Source: Streptomyces sp. NBC_00287
GTDB taxonomy: Bacteria; Actinomycetota; Actinomycetes; Streptomycetales; Streptomycetaceae
Assembly: GCF_036173105.1 (NCBI RefSeq)
Contig: NZ_CP108053.1
Coordinates: 7,316,001 to 7,380,000, forward strand
Direction of reading: 5' to 3'
Length of the DNA stretch: 64,000 bases
Shown: positions 1 to 8,304 of the stretch, one piece after another
Layout of the letters: every line of letters begins with the position of its first letter
Position numbering within the stretch: position 1 is the first letter of the stretch
The notes under the pieces: model-generated
The model's database searches: none
The model's input: only the letters and a program-made list of their open reading frames with translations
Told to the model about the DNA's origin: nothing
Position numbers and translations under genes: made by a program

Positions 1-1
1 G

Positions 2-754
2 CTCCCGGAGCTGGTCCCCGACCGCGCCGGGCGCCCGAACCCGCACGTCCCCAAGCAGCTCGTCCAGGCCGGACTGCAGCGGCCCGGCGCGGGCATGCGG
101 ACCCATCTGTGCCTGGAGCGGGTCGGTGAGGGCGGGCGGCTCATCGTCTCCATGTACCTGCGGGCGATACTCGCCCGGCCAAGCCTCAGCTGGGAGGTCG
201 CCGCCTACGCGATCCCGCCGCTCGAAGCCCGCTTCCACGCGGTCGACACCCTCCCGCTGGCCCGCTTCGACCGCTGGTGGAGCCTCGTCAAGTACGCCAC
301 CGGCCACACCTGGTCCGAACTGAGCGGCGCCCCGGGCCGCATGCTGGAGCGCTCCCGATGGCGGCACGACAACGACCGGGCCCTGCGCAAACTACGCCGC
401 AAGATCAAGAACCAGCACGTCATCGTCGACTACGGCGCCGCCACCAGCCTGCGTGAGCAGTACGGCGACTGGGACCAGGCGGGCTATGCGGAGCGCATGG
501 ACGCGCTCGACTATCTCGTCCGCCTTCAGCAGGGTGTGCTGACCGCGACCGAGCGCTTTCTGAAGGACCACAACGTCGACACGAGCTCCTTCGACAACGC
601 GCAGAAGATCATCACGCAGAACTACCACGTCAACACCGTCAACGGGCCCAGCATCTTCGGCGCGGGCGGCACGATCCAGCAGAACAGCGGCCCCCAGGGC
701 GGTGGGCCGCAGGGCGCCCAGGGCGGCGGTGGGAAACCAGCGCCCAAGCCCTGA
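2..754 (+). CDS. Partial protein (left edge) with C-terminal NYHxNxVNGP motif, unknown function
   Basis: The reading frame is open to the left edge, so the gene begins outside the window; 250 codons are visible. I do not recognise the family. A mixed N-terminal part (MYLRAILARPSLSWEVAAYA) is followed by a basic helical stretch and a predicted helix ending at KDHNVDTSSFD. The last 45 residues contain NYHVNTVNGPSIFGAGG and then a Gly/Gln/Pro-rich tail. The next gene starts with nearly the same motif (NYHINNVNGPAILGDNG), so the pair probably share a recognition or assembly element. The two plus-strand genes converge on the GTPase/TerY operon. A link with that operon is inferred from position only. 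An internal ATG at 95 could be a start, but coding continues upstream without a stop. Confidence 0.6.
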   Translation, partial: LPELVPDRAGRPNPHVPKQLVQAGLQRPGAGMRTHLCLERVGEGGRLIVSMYLRAILARPSLSWEVAAYAIPPLEARFHAVDTLPLARFDRWWSLVKYATGHTWSELSGAPGRMLERSRWRHDNDRALRKLRRKIKNQHVIVDYGAATSLREQYGDWDQAGYAERMDALDYLVRLQQGVLTATERFLKDHNVDTSSFDNAQKIITQNYHVNTVNGPSIFGAGGTIQQNSGPQGGGPQGAQGGGGKPAPKP

Positions 755-779
755 CGCGGGACGGAACAGGAGCCGATAC

Positions 780-1103
780 ATGAGCAGCAACTACCACATC
801 AACAACGTCAACGGCCCGGCCATCCTGGGCGACAACGGCCGTATCGAGATCAACAACGGCACCGACCCCGCGGTCCTGCTGCGACTGGCCGACCAGCTCG
901 TGGAGCGGCTGCGGGCGGAGAGCCCCGCGCTCGTCCCGCAGGCCCAGGTCGTCCAGGGTGAACTGGCCGACGCCGGACAGCAGGGGCGCCCCGCCGACCA
1001 GGGCCGGATCCGGGCCGCCCTGGAGACCATCGGCGCCGGGGTGGCGGCGGGCAGCGGCGGACTCGCCCTGGCCCAGGAGATCGGGCGCATGCTGGGTTTC
1101 TGA
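780..1103 (+). CDS. Small protein (107 aa) with N-terminal NYHxNxVNGP motif
   Basis: The ATG at 780 follows an AGGAGC ribosome site and lies 25 bases after the previous stop, so the two genes are likely co-transcribed. Residues 4-28 hold NYHINNVNGPAILGDNG followed by RIEINNG, a short Asn/Gly beta-strand-like element. Residues 30-107 look helical (LLRLADQLVERLRAE, then IRAALETIGAGVAAGSGGLA). This layout, a short Asn/Gly strand motif plus a small helical bundle, resembles small effector-associated proteins of actinobacterial conflict systems such as DUF5955-like proteins. That resemblance is recalled by eye, not by search. The gene ends 18 bases from the convergent kinase gene. Function unknown. 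Confidence 0.65.
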   Translation: MSSNYHINNVNGPAILGDNGRIEINNGTDPAVLLRLADQLVERLRAESPALVPQAQVVQGELADAGQQGRPADQGRIRAALETIGAGVAAGSGGLALAQEIGRMLGF

Positions 1104-1121
1104 CCGCCGCGGGCCTCCGCC

Positions 1122-2459
1122 CTACTTGGCGCGCACCACCGCCCGCACCCCACCCCCGAGGTCCAGTTCCAGACCCGAGCGCAGCGGTACGGTCTGGCCG
1201 GGGGCGATCTGTTGGGACGTACCGTCCGAGCGGGTGGCCGTCCAGGTCTCCTTCGAGCGGTTGGCGATGCCGAACCGGCCCGGTTTCGAGGGGTGTTCGA
1301 CGAGTTCGGCCACCAGGCCGGCGTCGGAGCAGTCGTGGCGTGTCGGTTCCGGGAGCAGATGGTGCGTCTGGACCCGGGCAGCCCGGCGCAGCCGGATGTG
1401 GTGCTCGGCGCGAGGCGGCGGCGTGGTAACCGTCAGCCGGGGCGGCAGCACCAGCCGCTGTCCGCACCCCCAACAGGCGCGCGGGGGAGGGTTCTCGCCC
1501 GGTTCCGTCATGTTCTCCCGGCCGCAGGAGGCGCACTCCACCACCGAATCCAGCACCGCCCGCAGCGCGTTGCGCCACTCCGACTCGCGCACCCGGGCAT
1601 GCGGATCGTGCAGACCGGTCGTGAAGCTGCGGCGGAACAGCTCCTGGAGGGTGCCGGCCGCCGCGGCCCAGGTCGCCAGGACCGTCGCGTGCTCCATCGG
1701 ATCGGGCGCGTTGGAGGCGTCCGCCGGATCGAACACGAACAGCGGGCTCTTGCCGTACAGCCGCTTCTCCGCCGCCTCGTCGAAGCAGTGGATGCCCAAC
1801 TCGCGCCTGCCCTCCAGTGGATGATGGTTCATCAGGAGCATGAACAGCAGCACGGCGAGCGAGTGCAGGTCGGTCTGGGTGCCGGGGCGTGCGTCGGGTT
1901 CGGCGCGCACCAGCTCCGGGGCCATGAACTTCATCGTCCCCGAGATACCGCTGGCGTCGCCCTCCACCACGGCGTTGTCGTTGTCGCAGATCAGTACGTC
2001 ACCGGTGGACGGGTCGAAGAAGACGTTGCCCCAGGAGATGTCCCGGTAGGCGACACCCCGTGAGTGCAGCGCCTGGTACGCCTCCACGGTGTAGAGGCAG
2101 GCCGTCAGCAATGCCCGGGTGCTGGTGCGCAGTTGGCGGCGGAACAGGTCGGGCAGGCCCTTGAAGCGCTCCGGGCGCAGCCCCATCAGATAGCCGAACG
2201 AGCCCTTGTGCGCGGACACATACGCCTCGGGCCACAGGAACCGGTCGTCGTCGAAGTCGCGCTGCACCAGCTCCTGCACGATCGCCTGCTGCTCGGGCGT
2301 CGCACTCGTCGGGTAGTACCACTTCAGGGCCTTGTCCCCGGCCGCGGTCCGCACCCGGTACACCTCGCCCTGGCCACCCGCGCCGAGCATGCCGATGATC
2401 TCGGCCTCGTCGCCGTTCTCCACGGCCAGCAGCGTTCCACTGTCGAGCATGCCGCTCAT
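1122..2459 (-). CDS. Ser/Thr protein kinase-like protein with C-terminal zinc ribbon (TerY-P triad kinase)
   Basis: A 445-aa protein kinase fold. The glycine loop GAGGQGEVY is at 26-34 and the ATP lysine at K46. The catalytic loop YRDISWGN has D140 and N145, with Tyr replacing the usual His of HRD. The metal site is DND at 159-161 in place of DFG, and APE is at 180-182. A zinc ribbon follows (C309, C312, C329, C332), then a beta-rich C-terminal domain that may read phosphopeptides. Kinase plus zinc ribbon next to a PP2C and a vWA protein is the TerY-phosphorylation triad described by Aravind's group. It is the last gene of the operon, 3 bases after the phosphatase stop. The core catalytic residues are present, so activity is plausible; its substrate is probably the vWA protein or a GTPase (inference). 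Confidence 0.85.
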   Translation of the reverse strand: MSGMLDSGTLLAVENGDEAEIIGMLGAGGQGEVYRVRTAAGDKALKWYYPTSATPEQQAIVQELVQRDFDDDRFLWPEAYVSAHKGSFGYLMGLRPERFKGLPDLFRRQLRTSTRALLTACLYTVEAYQALHSRGVAYRDISWGNVFFDPSTGDVLICDNDNAVVEGDASGISGTMKFMAPELVRAEPDARPGTQTDLHSLAVLLFMLLMNHHPLEGRRELGIHCFDEAAEKRLYGKSPLFVFDPADASNAPDPMEHATVLATWAAAAGTLQELFRRSFTTGLHDPHARVRESEWRNALRAVLDSVVECASCGRENMTEPGENPPPRACWGCGQRLVLPPRLTVTTPPPRAEHHIRLRRAARVQTHHLLPEPTRHDCSDAGLVAELVEHPSKPGRFGIANRSKETWTATRSDGTSQQIAPGQTVPLRSGLELDLGGGVRAVVRAK

Positions 2460-2462
2460 CGC

Positions 2463-3335
2463 TCAACTCCCCGTCTTCTGTTCCGTTTCCAGTGCCCGGT
2501 GGACCGGCCGCAGCGCGGCCACCAGCGTCGTGTCGTCCCCGGAGTACTGCGCGGCCTGCCCCAGCCACTGAGGCAGCGCGGCCCGCACATCCGCGGCGCC
2601 CCGATCCGTCAGTCGTCCGTCCAGGCCCGTCACGAACTCCCGGTAGCCGTCGGCCGAGGCGAAGCTCTTCGACAGACCGTCCGTCGAGAGCACCACCAGA
2701 CGCGGCCCGCGCTCCTCGTCGAACAGCGGCGCCCAGTGCGTCCGTACCGCACGCCAGGCCTGCGCGCCGCACAGCGACTCCGTCTCGTCGCCCAGGTCCT
2801 CCTCGGCGGGGGCCAGCGGCCGGCGCAGCTCCCCGTCGTGCTCGACCACCGCGAGATCGCCGTCGCCGATCTGCCACGCCACGAACAGCGACGGGGTGAG
2901 CACGGCGCCGATCAGCGTCGTGCCGTACAGCAGCAGCTTTGCGCCCGGCTCCGGCTCGGCCGCGCCGTCGTCGGCGACCGGGCGGTGCCGCTCCCAGTGG
3001 CCGAGCGCCACCGTCCGCCACTCCTGGACCAGGGCGCGCGGGAAGTCGTCCCGGGCGCAGGCCATCAGCCGGGACAGGCGCCCCGGTTCATGGCAGTCGC
3101 GGGCCGCGCGTCCGAAGGAGACGGCGAGCGCGGTGAAGCGGTCCACGGCGAACCGCGCCCCCAGCTCGCTGCGGGCGTGCGCCGCCGAGCCGTGTCCGTC
3201 GGCCACCGCCAGCACCAGCGGCTCGTCGAAGGAACCGCCGCCCTCACAGGTCCACCAGTCCTGGTTGCACCGCTTGCCGACGCCCTGGACGCTGTCGCCC
3301 AGCGTTTCCCAGCGCCGCACCCCGAGCGTCACCAC
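2463..3335 (-). CDS. PP2C-family protein phosphatase (TerY-P triad)
   Basis: A 290-aa PP2C-type Ser/Thr phosphatase. Metal-binding motifs visible are NQD (24-26), VADGHGS (44-50), IGDGD in the middle, LSTDGLSKS and SGDDTTLVA near the end. It would reverse the action of the neighbouring kinase, using Mn/Mg ions in the cytoplasm. There is no signal peptide or membrane segment. The GTG start at 3335 lies inside the last codons of the vWA gene (7-base overlap), so translation is coupled. A second GTG at 3332 is an equally possible start. Phosphatase, kinase and vWA side by side define a TerY-P triad. Confidence 0.88.
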   Translation of the reverse strand: MVTLGVRRWETLGDSVQGVGKRCNQDWWTCEGGGSFDEPLVLAVADGHGSAAHARSELGARFAVDRFTALAVSFGRAARDCHEPGRLSRLMACARDDFPRALVQEWRTVALGHWERHRPVADDGAAEPEPGAKLLLYGTTLIGAVLTPSLFVAWQIGDGDLAVVEHDGELRRPLAPAEEDLGDETESLCGAQAWRAVRTHWAPLFDEERGPRLVVLSTDGLSKSFASADGYREFVTGLDGRLTDRGAADVRAALPQWLGQAAQYSGDDTTLVAALRPVHRALETEQKTGS

Positions 3336-4015
3336 ACGTCGTCGTCATCGTCGTCGTCGAGGACCGGGGGCGCGTACGGCTGCTTCGCCAGCGGGTCCGA
3401 CGACCCCGCGACCGGTTGCGAGGCGGCCTTCACGGCCGCGGTCGACGCCCAGCGGATCGCGGCCGCGAGCTGCTTGGGGCTGTTCGCGTCCAGCGGCTGG
3501 AGCTCGGGGTTGCCGAGGAAGTCCTGGAGCACCGTGCGGTCGGCGTCGGCGCCGATCGCGATGGCCACCCGGACCGCCTTACGGCCCCACGGCGTCGCGT
3601 CGATCGCCTTCAGCCCCGACTTCCAGTCGTCCGTGGGCACCCCGTCCGACACCAGCGCGAGCACCGGCTTCAGCGCCCGCTGCGGCATCGGCGGGCTCTG
3701 CAGCTCCCGCGAGACCAGGGTGAGCGCCTCACCGAGGTTGGTCATGCCGTCCACCTGGACGTCCTGCCAGGTGAAATCGTCGACCGGGACCGGCGTTTGA
3801 TGGTGCCAGCGGGCCGACGTGGAGAAGGTGATGGTGCGCAGCAGGAGTTGGGCGGCCGGGTTGTCGTGCGCCACCGACCGCATCTCCGGGATCGCTTCTC
3901 TGATCGCGTAGTTGAGCTGGCCGATCTTCTCGCCCTGCATCGAGTACGAGCAGTCGAGCAGCCAGATGAAGTGGACCGGCCGGTTGGCCATGGGCCCGCC
4001 GGGAATGTCACTCAC
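3329..4015 (-). CDS. TerY-type von Willebrand factor A domain protein
   Basis: A 228-aa vWA protein. The metal-ion-dependent adhesion site is complete: DCSYS (D21, S23, S25), T92 in MTNLG and D124 in VSDGVP. The opening HFIWLLDCSYSMQGEKI and the GEALTLVSREL segment are typical of TerY proteins from tellurite-resistance-like stress systems. The C-terminus ends in an unusual run of seven aspartates before VW, which may be a metal- or partner-binding tail. vWA proteins of this type act as regulated scaffolds. The adjacent kinase/phosphatase pair suggests it is controlled by phosphorylation (family knowledge plus inference). It begins 29 bases after the small membrane gene and overlaps the phosphatase gene. 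Confidence 0.88.
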   Translation of the reverse strand: MSDIPGGPMANRPVHFIWLLDCSYSMQGEKIGQLNYAIREAIPEMRSVAHDNPAAQLLLRTITFSTSARWHHQTPVPVDDFTWQDVQVDGMTNLGEALTLVSRELQSPPMPQRALKPVLALVSDGVPTDDWKSGLKAIDATPWGRKAVRVAIAIGADADRTVLQDFLGNPELQPLDANSPKQLAAAIRWASTAAVKAASQPVAGSSDPLAKQPYAPPVLDDDDDDDVW

Positions 4016-4043
4016 GCCATTTCCTTTCCGCTGGTCGTGGGGT

Positions 4044-4163
4044 TCAGGTCAGCAGCCATCGCGCCAGCGCGGCCAGGGCGAGCACGGTCAGGGCCAAGGA
4101 GGCCACGAACACGCCCGCCATGGCGCGCCGCCAGCGCCCGATGGACGGTGTCACCTGGGTCAT
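4044..4163 (-). CDS. 39-aa single-pass membrane peptide, coupled to the GTPase gene
   Basis: A short gene in an otherwise unfilled gap. Its ATG at 4163 overlaps the stop of the upstream GTPase gene in an ATGA junction, strong evidence of translation by coupling. The peptide has a basic N-terminus (IGRWRRA) and one hydrophobic helix (VFVASLALTVLALAALA), ending in RWLLT. Net positive ends suggest an inner-membrane peptide with a short cytoplasmic head. I know no family for it. It sits between a membrane-anchored GTPase-like protein and the vWA protein and could tether or signal between them (inference). Confidence 0.6.
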   Translation of the reverse strand: MTQVTPSIGRWRRAMAGVFVASLALTVLALAALARWLLT

Positions 4164-5797
4164 GCCGGGGTGTACTTCCTCTCACGGTCGCCGGTCGCGC
4201 GCAGCCGGATCCGGCGCTCCTTGCCGCCGCCGGGACCGGACAGCGCGCCGGTGCCGAGCCCCGAGACGGCGAGCAGCCACAGCACCGGCTCGGCCGCCCT
4301 GCGCTGTTCGCTCTCCAACGGGCCGGTGCCGGTGGCCGCCTGCGCGCTGACGGCCCAGTAGCGGGCCGCCTTGAAGTCGTGCCCGAGGGCCCGGACCAGT
4401 GGGCCCAGGCCGATCCGGTCCAGCCAGACGTCGATCTCCGCGCCCGGCACCGGCAGGGTCGTCAGCCCGTCCAGGACGTCCCGCTTGGTGACGACGGTGG
4501 CCACGCACAGCCGTCCGCGCCGCCCGGTCAGCGCCTCCAGCTCACCCGTCAGCCGCTGGAACGTGTCCCAGGGGCCCTGCGGCGAGGGCCGGGCCGCCTT
4601 CGCCTTCGCGCTGTCGGCCGCGCCGAGCTGTCCGCGCACCTTGGGGTCGGCCAGCGCATCGGCGACCAGGACGACCCCGTTGGCGTGCTGCAAGTACTGC
4701 TGGGCGCGCACCCGGTCGGCCTCGCTCACCGACTCGCCCATCGGGTCGTACAGATAGAGCAGTCGGCGCCGGCGCCCACGGGTGACCGTCAGCATCAGCG
4801 CGCGCGGCTGGCCGCCGGTGGTGGCGCGGACCGAACCGGTCTGGCGCAGCTCCTGGTTGAGGTCGTTCGCGGTGGCGCGGTCGTCGTCCGAGGCGTACTC
4901 CACGGTCAGCTCGCCGCGCCTGGCCCAGGCGTGCAGCCCCTCCACCATGGCCGCCATCAGCATTGTCTTGCCGGAGGAGGTACCGCCGACCAGCGGCGCG
5001 TGCACCACCCGGGTGGTGCCGGTGATCTGCGGCAACTTCTTTTCGCAGTAAGGGCATTGGGTCGCGAGGGACCCGCGCTTGGCGAACCGGGTCGTCGGCA
5101 GGCGGCGCCCGCACAAGCACCCGTGCCACAGGACGCCGTAGCGCCCGGGCCGCAGTGAGGCATGTCCCTTGCCGCAGCCGGGGCAGTGGTGGACGGCGAG
5201 CGGTACCGGCCGATAGCAGCCGGGGTAGGGGCACTTGGTCCGCACCCCCCTGGCCAGGGTCCAGGCCCGCTCCGCGCCCCACAGCACCGGTGCGGCGGCC
5301 GCGCAGCCCAGCCAGATCAGGGCGAGCAGCAGCGCGAACATCACGAGGAACGCGCCGAGCAGCAGCGAGGCCAGGGCGGTGCCCAGGAGCGCGCCCGCCG
5401 CGGTGCCGGGAGCCACGAAGACGACCAGCAGCACCGCGCCGACGGGGTGGTCGGCGCGCAGTCCGTCGGGGAGGCGGCCGCGGAACAGGTTCTTGGCGAT
5501 CCGCGCCAGCCACGGGTCGGCGAGCCGCGTCCACATAATCCGCATGCCGTAGCTCGAGGCCGTCGCCCCGTCGACCCACATCTGCTGCCACCAGTAGGCG
5601 AACGGGGCGGGCTCGGCGTCGCTGACGACGGCCGGGACGCGCTGGTCGGGGCTGCCGCTGCGCCAGGGCCCGAGTCCGCGCCAGACGCCGCCCACGCCGA
5701 TCCCGAGGAACTCCCACAGCACTCGGCCGAGGCCCAGGCCGGCGGCGATCAGCCCGCACCAGGCGAAGTAGATGTACAGCGGCAGCATGGGGTTCAT
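4160..5797 (-). CDS. Membrane-anchored zinc-ribbon GTPase-like protein (DO-GTPase2-like)
   Basis: A 545-aa protein. It has a hydrophobic N-terminal helix (about 5-25), a membrane region at about 119-175, and a cluster of zinc-binding cysteines (C189, C194, C205, C208, C227, C229, C248, C251). A P-loop NTPase domain follows: Walker A GGTSSGKT at 271-278, Walker B-like YLYDPMGES around D351, and a TKRD element near residue 430 as base-specificity motif. The layout agrees with the double-GTPase (DO-GTPase) families found with GAP1 proteins in multicellular bacteria. The ATG at 5797 overlaps the stop of the preceding gene (ATGA), which fixes the start. Long in-frame sequence continues upstream but belongs to another gene. 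A membrane-located switch protein of the system (inference). Confidence 0.8.
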   Translation of the reverse strand: MNPMLPLYIYFAWCGLIAAGLGLGRVLWEFLGIGVGGVWRGLGPWRSGSPDQRVPAVVSDAEPAPFAYWWQQMWVDGATASSYGMRIMWTRLADPWLARIAKNLFRGRLPDGLRADHPVGAVLLVVFVAPGTAAGALLGTALASLLLGAFLVMFALLLALIWLGCAAAAPVLWGAERAWTLARGVRTKCPYPGCYRPVPLAVHHCPGCGKGHASLRPGRYGVLWHGCLCGRRLPTTRFAKRGSLATQCPYCEKKLPQITGTTRVVHAPLVGGTSSGKTMLMAAMVEGLHAWARRGELTVEYASDDDRATANDLNQELRQTGSVRATTGGQPRALMLTVTRGRRRRLLYLYDPMGESVSEADRVRAQQYLQHANGVVLVADALADPKVRGQLGAADSAKAKAARPSPQGPWDTFQRLTGELEALTGRRGRLCVATVVTKRDVLDGLTTLPVPGAEIDVWLDRIGLGPLVRALGHDFKAARYWAVSAQAATGTGPLESEQRRAAEPVLWLLAVSGLGTGALSGPGGGKERRIRLRATGDRERKYTPA

Positions 5798-8304
5798 CGG
5801 GGGCCTCCCCGGTGCGGCGGCTCGAGATCCCCGGGCCACGGGGCGCCCTGCTCGCCGCGCCGTCCGCGTCCGGACAGCCGTCCCGCGAGCCGCCCCAGCT
5901 TGCCGGGCCGGTTCCAGGACCGGAAGGCGTCCAGCTTCCCCCGGCCCGCGCGGCCGAGCGCCGCCTCCACCTCGACGAGGTCCTCGGCGGGCAGCGCCTT
6001 CACGATCGGCCGCAGCACCTTCGTCAACAGCGCCGAACTCGTCTCGTCCCAGGCCGTACTGGTGCCCGGATAGGCGCTCCACGCGCAGAAGCAGGCGGCC
6101 AGGTACGTCGGCACGACCCGCAGCTGGTTGCCCACTTGGTCCGAGCGCCCGGCGCGCTCGTACGCCGCGAGCAGCCCGGGCTCCTGCGAGCGGGCGAGGG
6201 CGTACAGCTCGCTCTCGGGCGCGTCGGGCCGCATGAGCCGTCGGCCCAGGGCCTCGAAGACCCGTTCCGTGACCGGGTCCGGCACCGGTTCGCCCGCCCC
6301 CGTCCGCAGCGACAGCGCGCGGCCGACCCAGTCCTGGCCCTCGCCCGGCGTCCCCAGCAGGCCCGCGAACTCCAGCAGCAGCAGCGCCGCCCGCTGCCCG
6401 TGCCGCAGCTCCGTGCCGAAGCAGCGCAGCAGATGGGCGGCGAGCACCGGGACGTCGGGGTCGTCGGCCGGTGCGGCGAGCGCGGCGTCGATCAGCAGGT
6501 CCCGGGTACCGGCCGTCCGGTGCAGATCCGACCCCAGCTCGTTGAGGAGCAGACTCGCCTCCTGCCCCGTCGGCAGCTCCCCGGGCCACACCAGATCGAG
6601 CGCGGTCCGCAGCACCGTGGTGTCGGCGTGCGGGGAGACCCCGCCAGTGCGCAGCAGACCGTGGAACCGGCCGAGCCGATCGCCCTCGCCCGGCGGCCCC
6701 GTCAGCACGCACATCCGCAGATGCGGGAAGGTCGGCTGCAGATGGACGGGCAGCTCGGACCCGGCCAACGCCCGCGCGGCGCCTGCCGGATCGGCGGCGG
6801 CGAGCGCGTCCAGCGCGCCGAACAGCGCGATCCGCAGCGCCGGATGATCACCTACGGCGTCGAGCAGCGCCGGGGTGCGCACACCGGGCGCCGACGCCAC
6901 GACCGCCTCGGGCGCCCGCCACGCGGGGTGCCCCACGGATTGCTCCTCCGCTACGGCCGCCTGCTCGTCCGGTGCCACGGCCACCAGGGCGCGGGCGAGC
7001 CGCTCCGCCAGCTCGGGGAGCAGATCCTGGCAGTCGACGTCGAGCAGATCGGCGACCCGCAGCAGGGCGAGCGGCCGTCCGTCGGCGGGCCTGCCGGTGT
7101 CCGCGACCCCGGCGCGCAGGGCGGGCGCGAGATCCCGGGCCAGCTCGGCGTGGACCTGCGGGGTGAGCGACCCGGCACGCAGCGCGGGCACCGGGCCCCC
7201 ACCGCGGACGGCGGACGCGAGCACCCGCGCGGCGAGCGGTGCGGACACGGCCGTCGGCACCCGTCCGTCCAGCCGCTCCCACAGCGCGGCGAGCGCGGCG
7301 GCTTCGTCCTCGTCGCTCTCCCCGGCCGCGCACAGTCCGGCGATCAACGCGGTCAGGGTCGCTTCGGGCAGGGCATGCCCGGCCGCCCATCGGGCCGCGG
7401 CGGCCCGCGCGTCCGACCGCAGCTCGATGCCCGCCGTCAGCGCCGCCACCGTGAGCGGCCCGAGGCCCTCCCCCGGGTCGCGCAGCAGATCGGGCCGCGC
7501 CGCGAGCCAGATCCGGGCGCAGACCTCGGCCCAGGTGTCGGTGACCGGTTCTGACGGCGGCCGGCCGGTGCAGTCGTGCACCCGGTACCGATGATCGTGC
7601 GCCACCTGTTCCGACGACGGCAGCGCCCCCACGATCTGCTGGCGCGCCTGCTGAGGGCGCCGTGTGTAGGTGGTGAACGTCAGCCGGTGCGCCTGCTCCC
7701 TGGGCAGCACCGCGCAGGCGAGCACGATCCACTGGGCCACCTCCGCGCTGTCGTGCTCCACGAGCACGATCTGCCCGGCCCCCGGATCCTTCGCGACCGC
7801 GCGCAGGTCCGCGAAGAACGGGGCCAGCCACGCGGCCCGGGACACCGCGAACGCCACCAGCCCCTCGGGGCGCAGCAGTCCGGACGGCTCGAACCGGTCG
7901 ATGGGCGCGGGCCGGCCGTCCAGGGGAGTGGTGTCGGACCAGCGCGGCGACTCCCAGGCGGTGATGGGCAGCGCGCCGTCCGGCAGCCGGGACCCGGGAG
8001 GCAGATGCAGGGCGTGCGCGTGGAAGTTGCCCCAGCGGCCGCTGTAGTCGACGCCCGTGTAGACCGAGCGGCTCAACAGGCGTCCGCCGTCGGACAGTTC
8101 GCTGAAGCTGAACGCCTTCGGAAAGCCCTTGAGCTGCTCGGTGTCGGGCCGGGCCGGGAAGTCCCGCGGCGGCTCGTAGCCGATGAGCTGCTCGGCCTCC
8201 CGCAGCACGCCCTGCGGCACCCCCGGGCTGACCGCAGTGAACCGGAAACCGGAACCGTCCGGCCCGGGCGGCGCGGACGTGTAGTGCAGTTGGCCCGGCG
8301 TCAC
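5794..8304 (-). CDS. GTPase-associated protein 1 (GAP1)-like protein
   Basis: An 836-aa protein starting with GTG at 8304, which overlaps the stop of the upstream GTPase gene (GTGA). The N-terminal domain (about 1-250: QLHYTSAPPGPDGSGFRFTA, FSFSELSDGG, YTGVDYSGRWGNFHAHAL, then VLVEHDSAEVAQWI) matches my memory of the GAP1 N-terminal domain (GAP1-N2). Middle and C-terminal all-alpha, Leu/Ala-rich segments (300-836) fit GAP1-M and GAP1-C. No membrane helix or catalytic motif is obvious. GAP1 proteins always accompany DO-GTPases and are thought to be their regulators or platforms. Here the gene lies exactly between two such GTPases. The family name comes from sequence recall; a profile search would settle it. 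Confidence 0.75.
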   Translation of the reverse strand: MTPGQLHYTSAPPGPDGSGFRFTAVSPGVPQGVLREAEQLIGYEPPRDFPARPDTEQLKGFPKAFSFSELSDGGRLLSRSVYTGVDYSGRWGNFHAHALHLPPGSRLPDGALPITAWESPRWSDTTPLDGRPAPIDRFEPSGLLRPEGLVAFAVSRAAWLAPFFADLRAVAKDPGAGQIVLVEHDSAEVAQWIVLACAVLPREQAHRLTFTTYTRRPQQARQQIVGALPSSEQVAHDHRYRVHDCTGRPPSEPVTDTWAEVCARIWLAARPDLLRDPGEGLGPLTVAALTAGIELRSDARAAAARWAAGHALPEATLTALIAGLCAAGESDEDEAAALAALWERLDGRVPTAVSAPLAARVLASAVRGGGPVPALRAGSLTPQVHAELARDLAPALRAGVADTGRPADGRPLALLRVADLLDVDCQDLLPELAERLARALVAVAPDEQAAVAEEQSVGHPAWRAPEAVVASAPGVRTPALLDAVGDHPALRIALFGALDALAAADPAGAARALAGSELPVHLQPTFPHLRMCVLTGPPGEGDRLGRFHGLLRTGGVSPHADTTVLRTALDLVWPGELPTGQEASLLLNELGSDLHRTAGTRDLLIDAALAAPADDPDVPVLAAHLLRCFGTELRHGQRAALLLLEFAGLLGTPGEGQDWVGRALSLRTGAGEPVPDPVTERVFEALGRRLMRPDAPESELYALARSQEPGLLAAYERAGRSDQVGNQLRVVPTYLAACFCAWSAYPGTSTAWDETSSALLTKVLRPIVKALPAEDLVEVEAALGRAGRGKLDAFRSWNRPGKLGRLAGRLSGRGRRGEQGAPWPGDLEPPHRGGPR

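Noticed and set aside
2064..5158. Long plus-strand frames opposite the PP2C, vWA and GTPase genes
   Set aside because: Mirror of strongly GC-biased codons; the minus-strand proteins have intact motifs and coupled starts.
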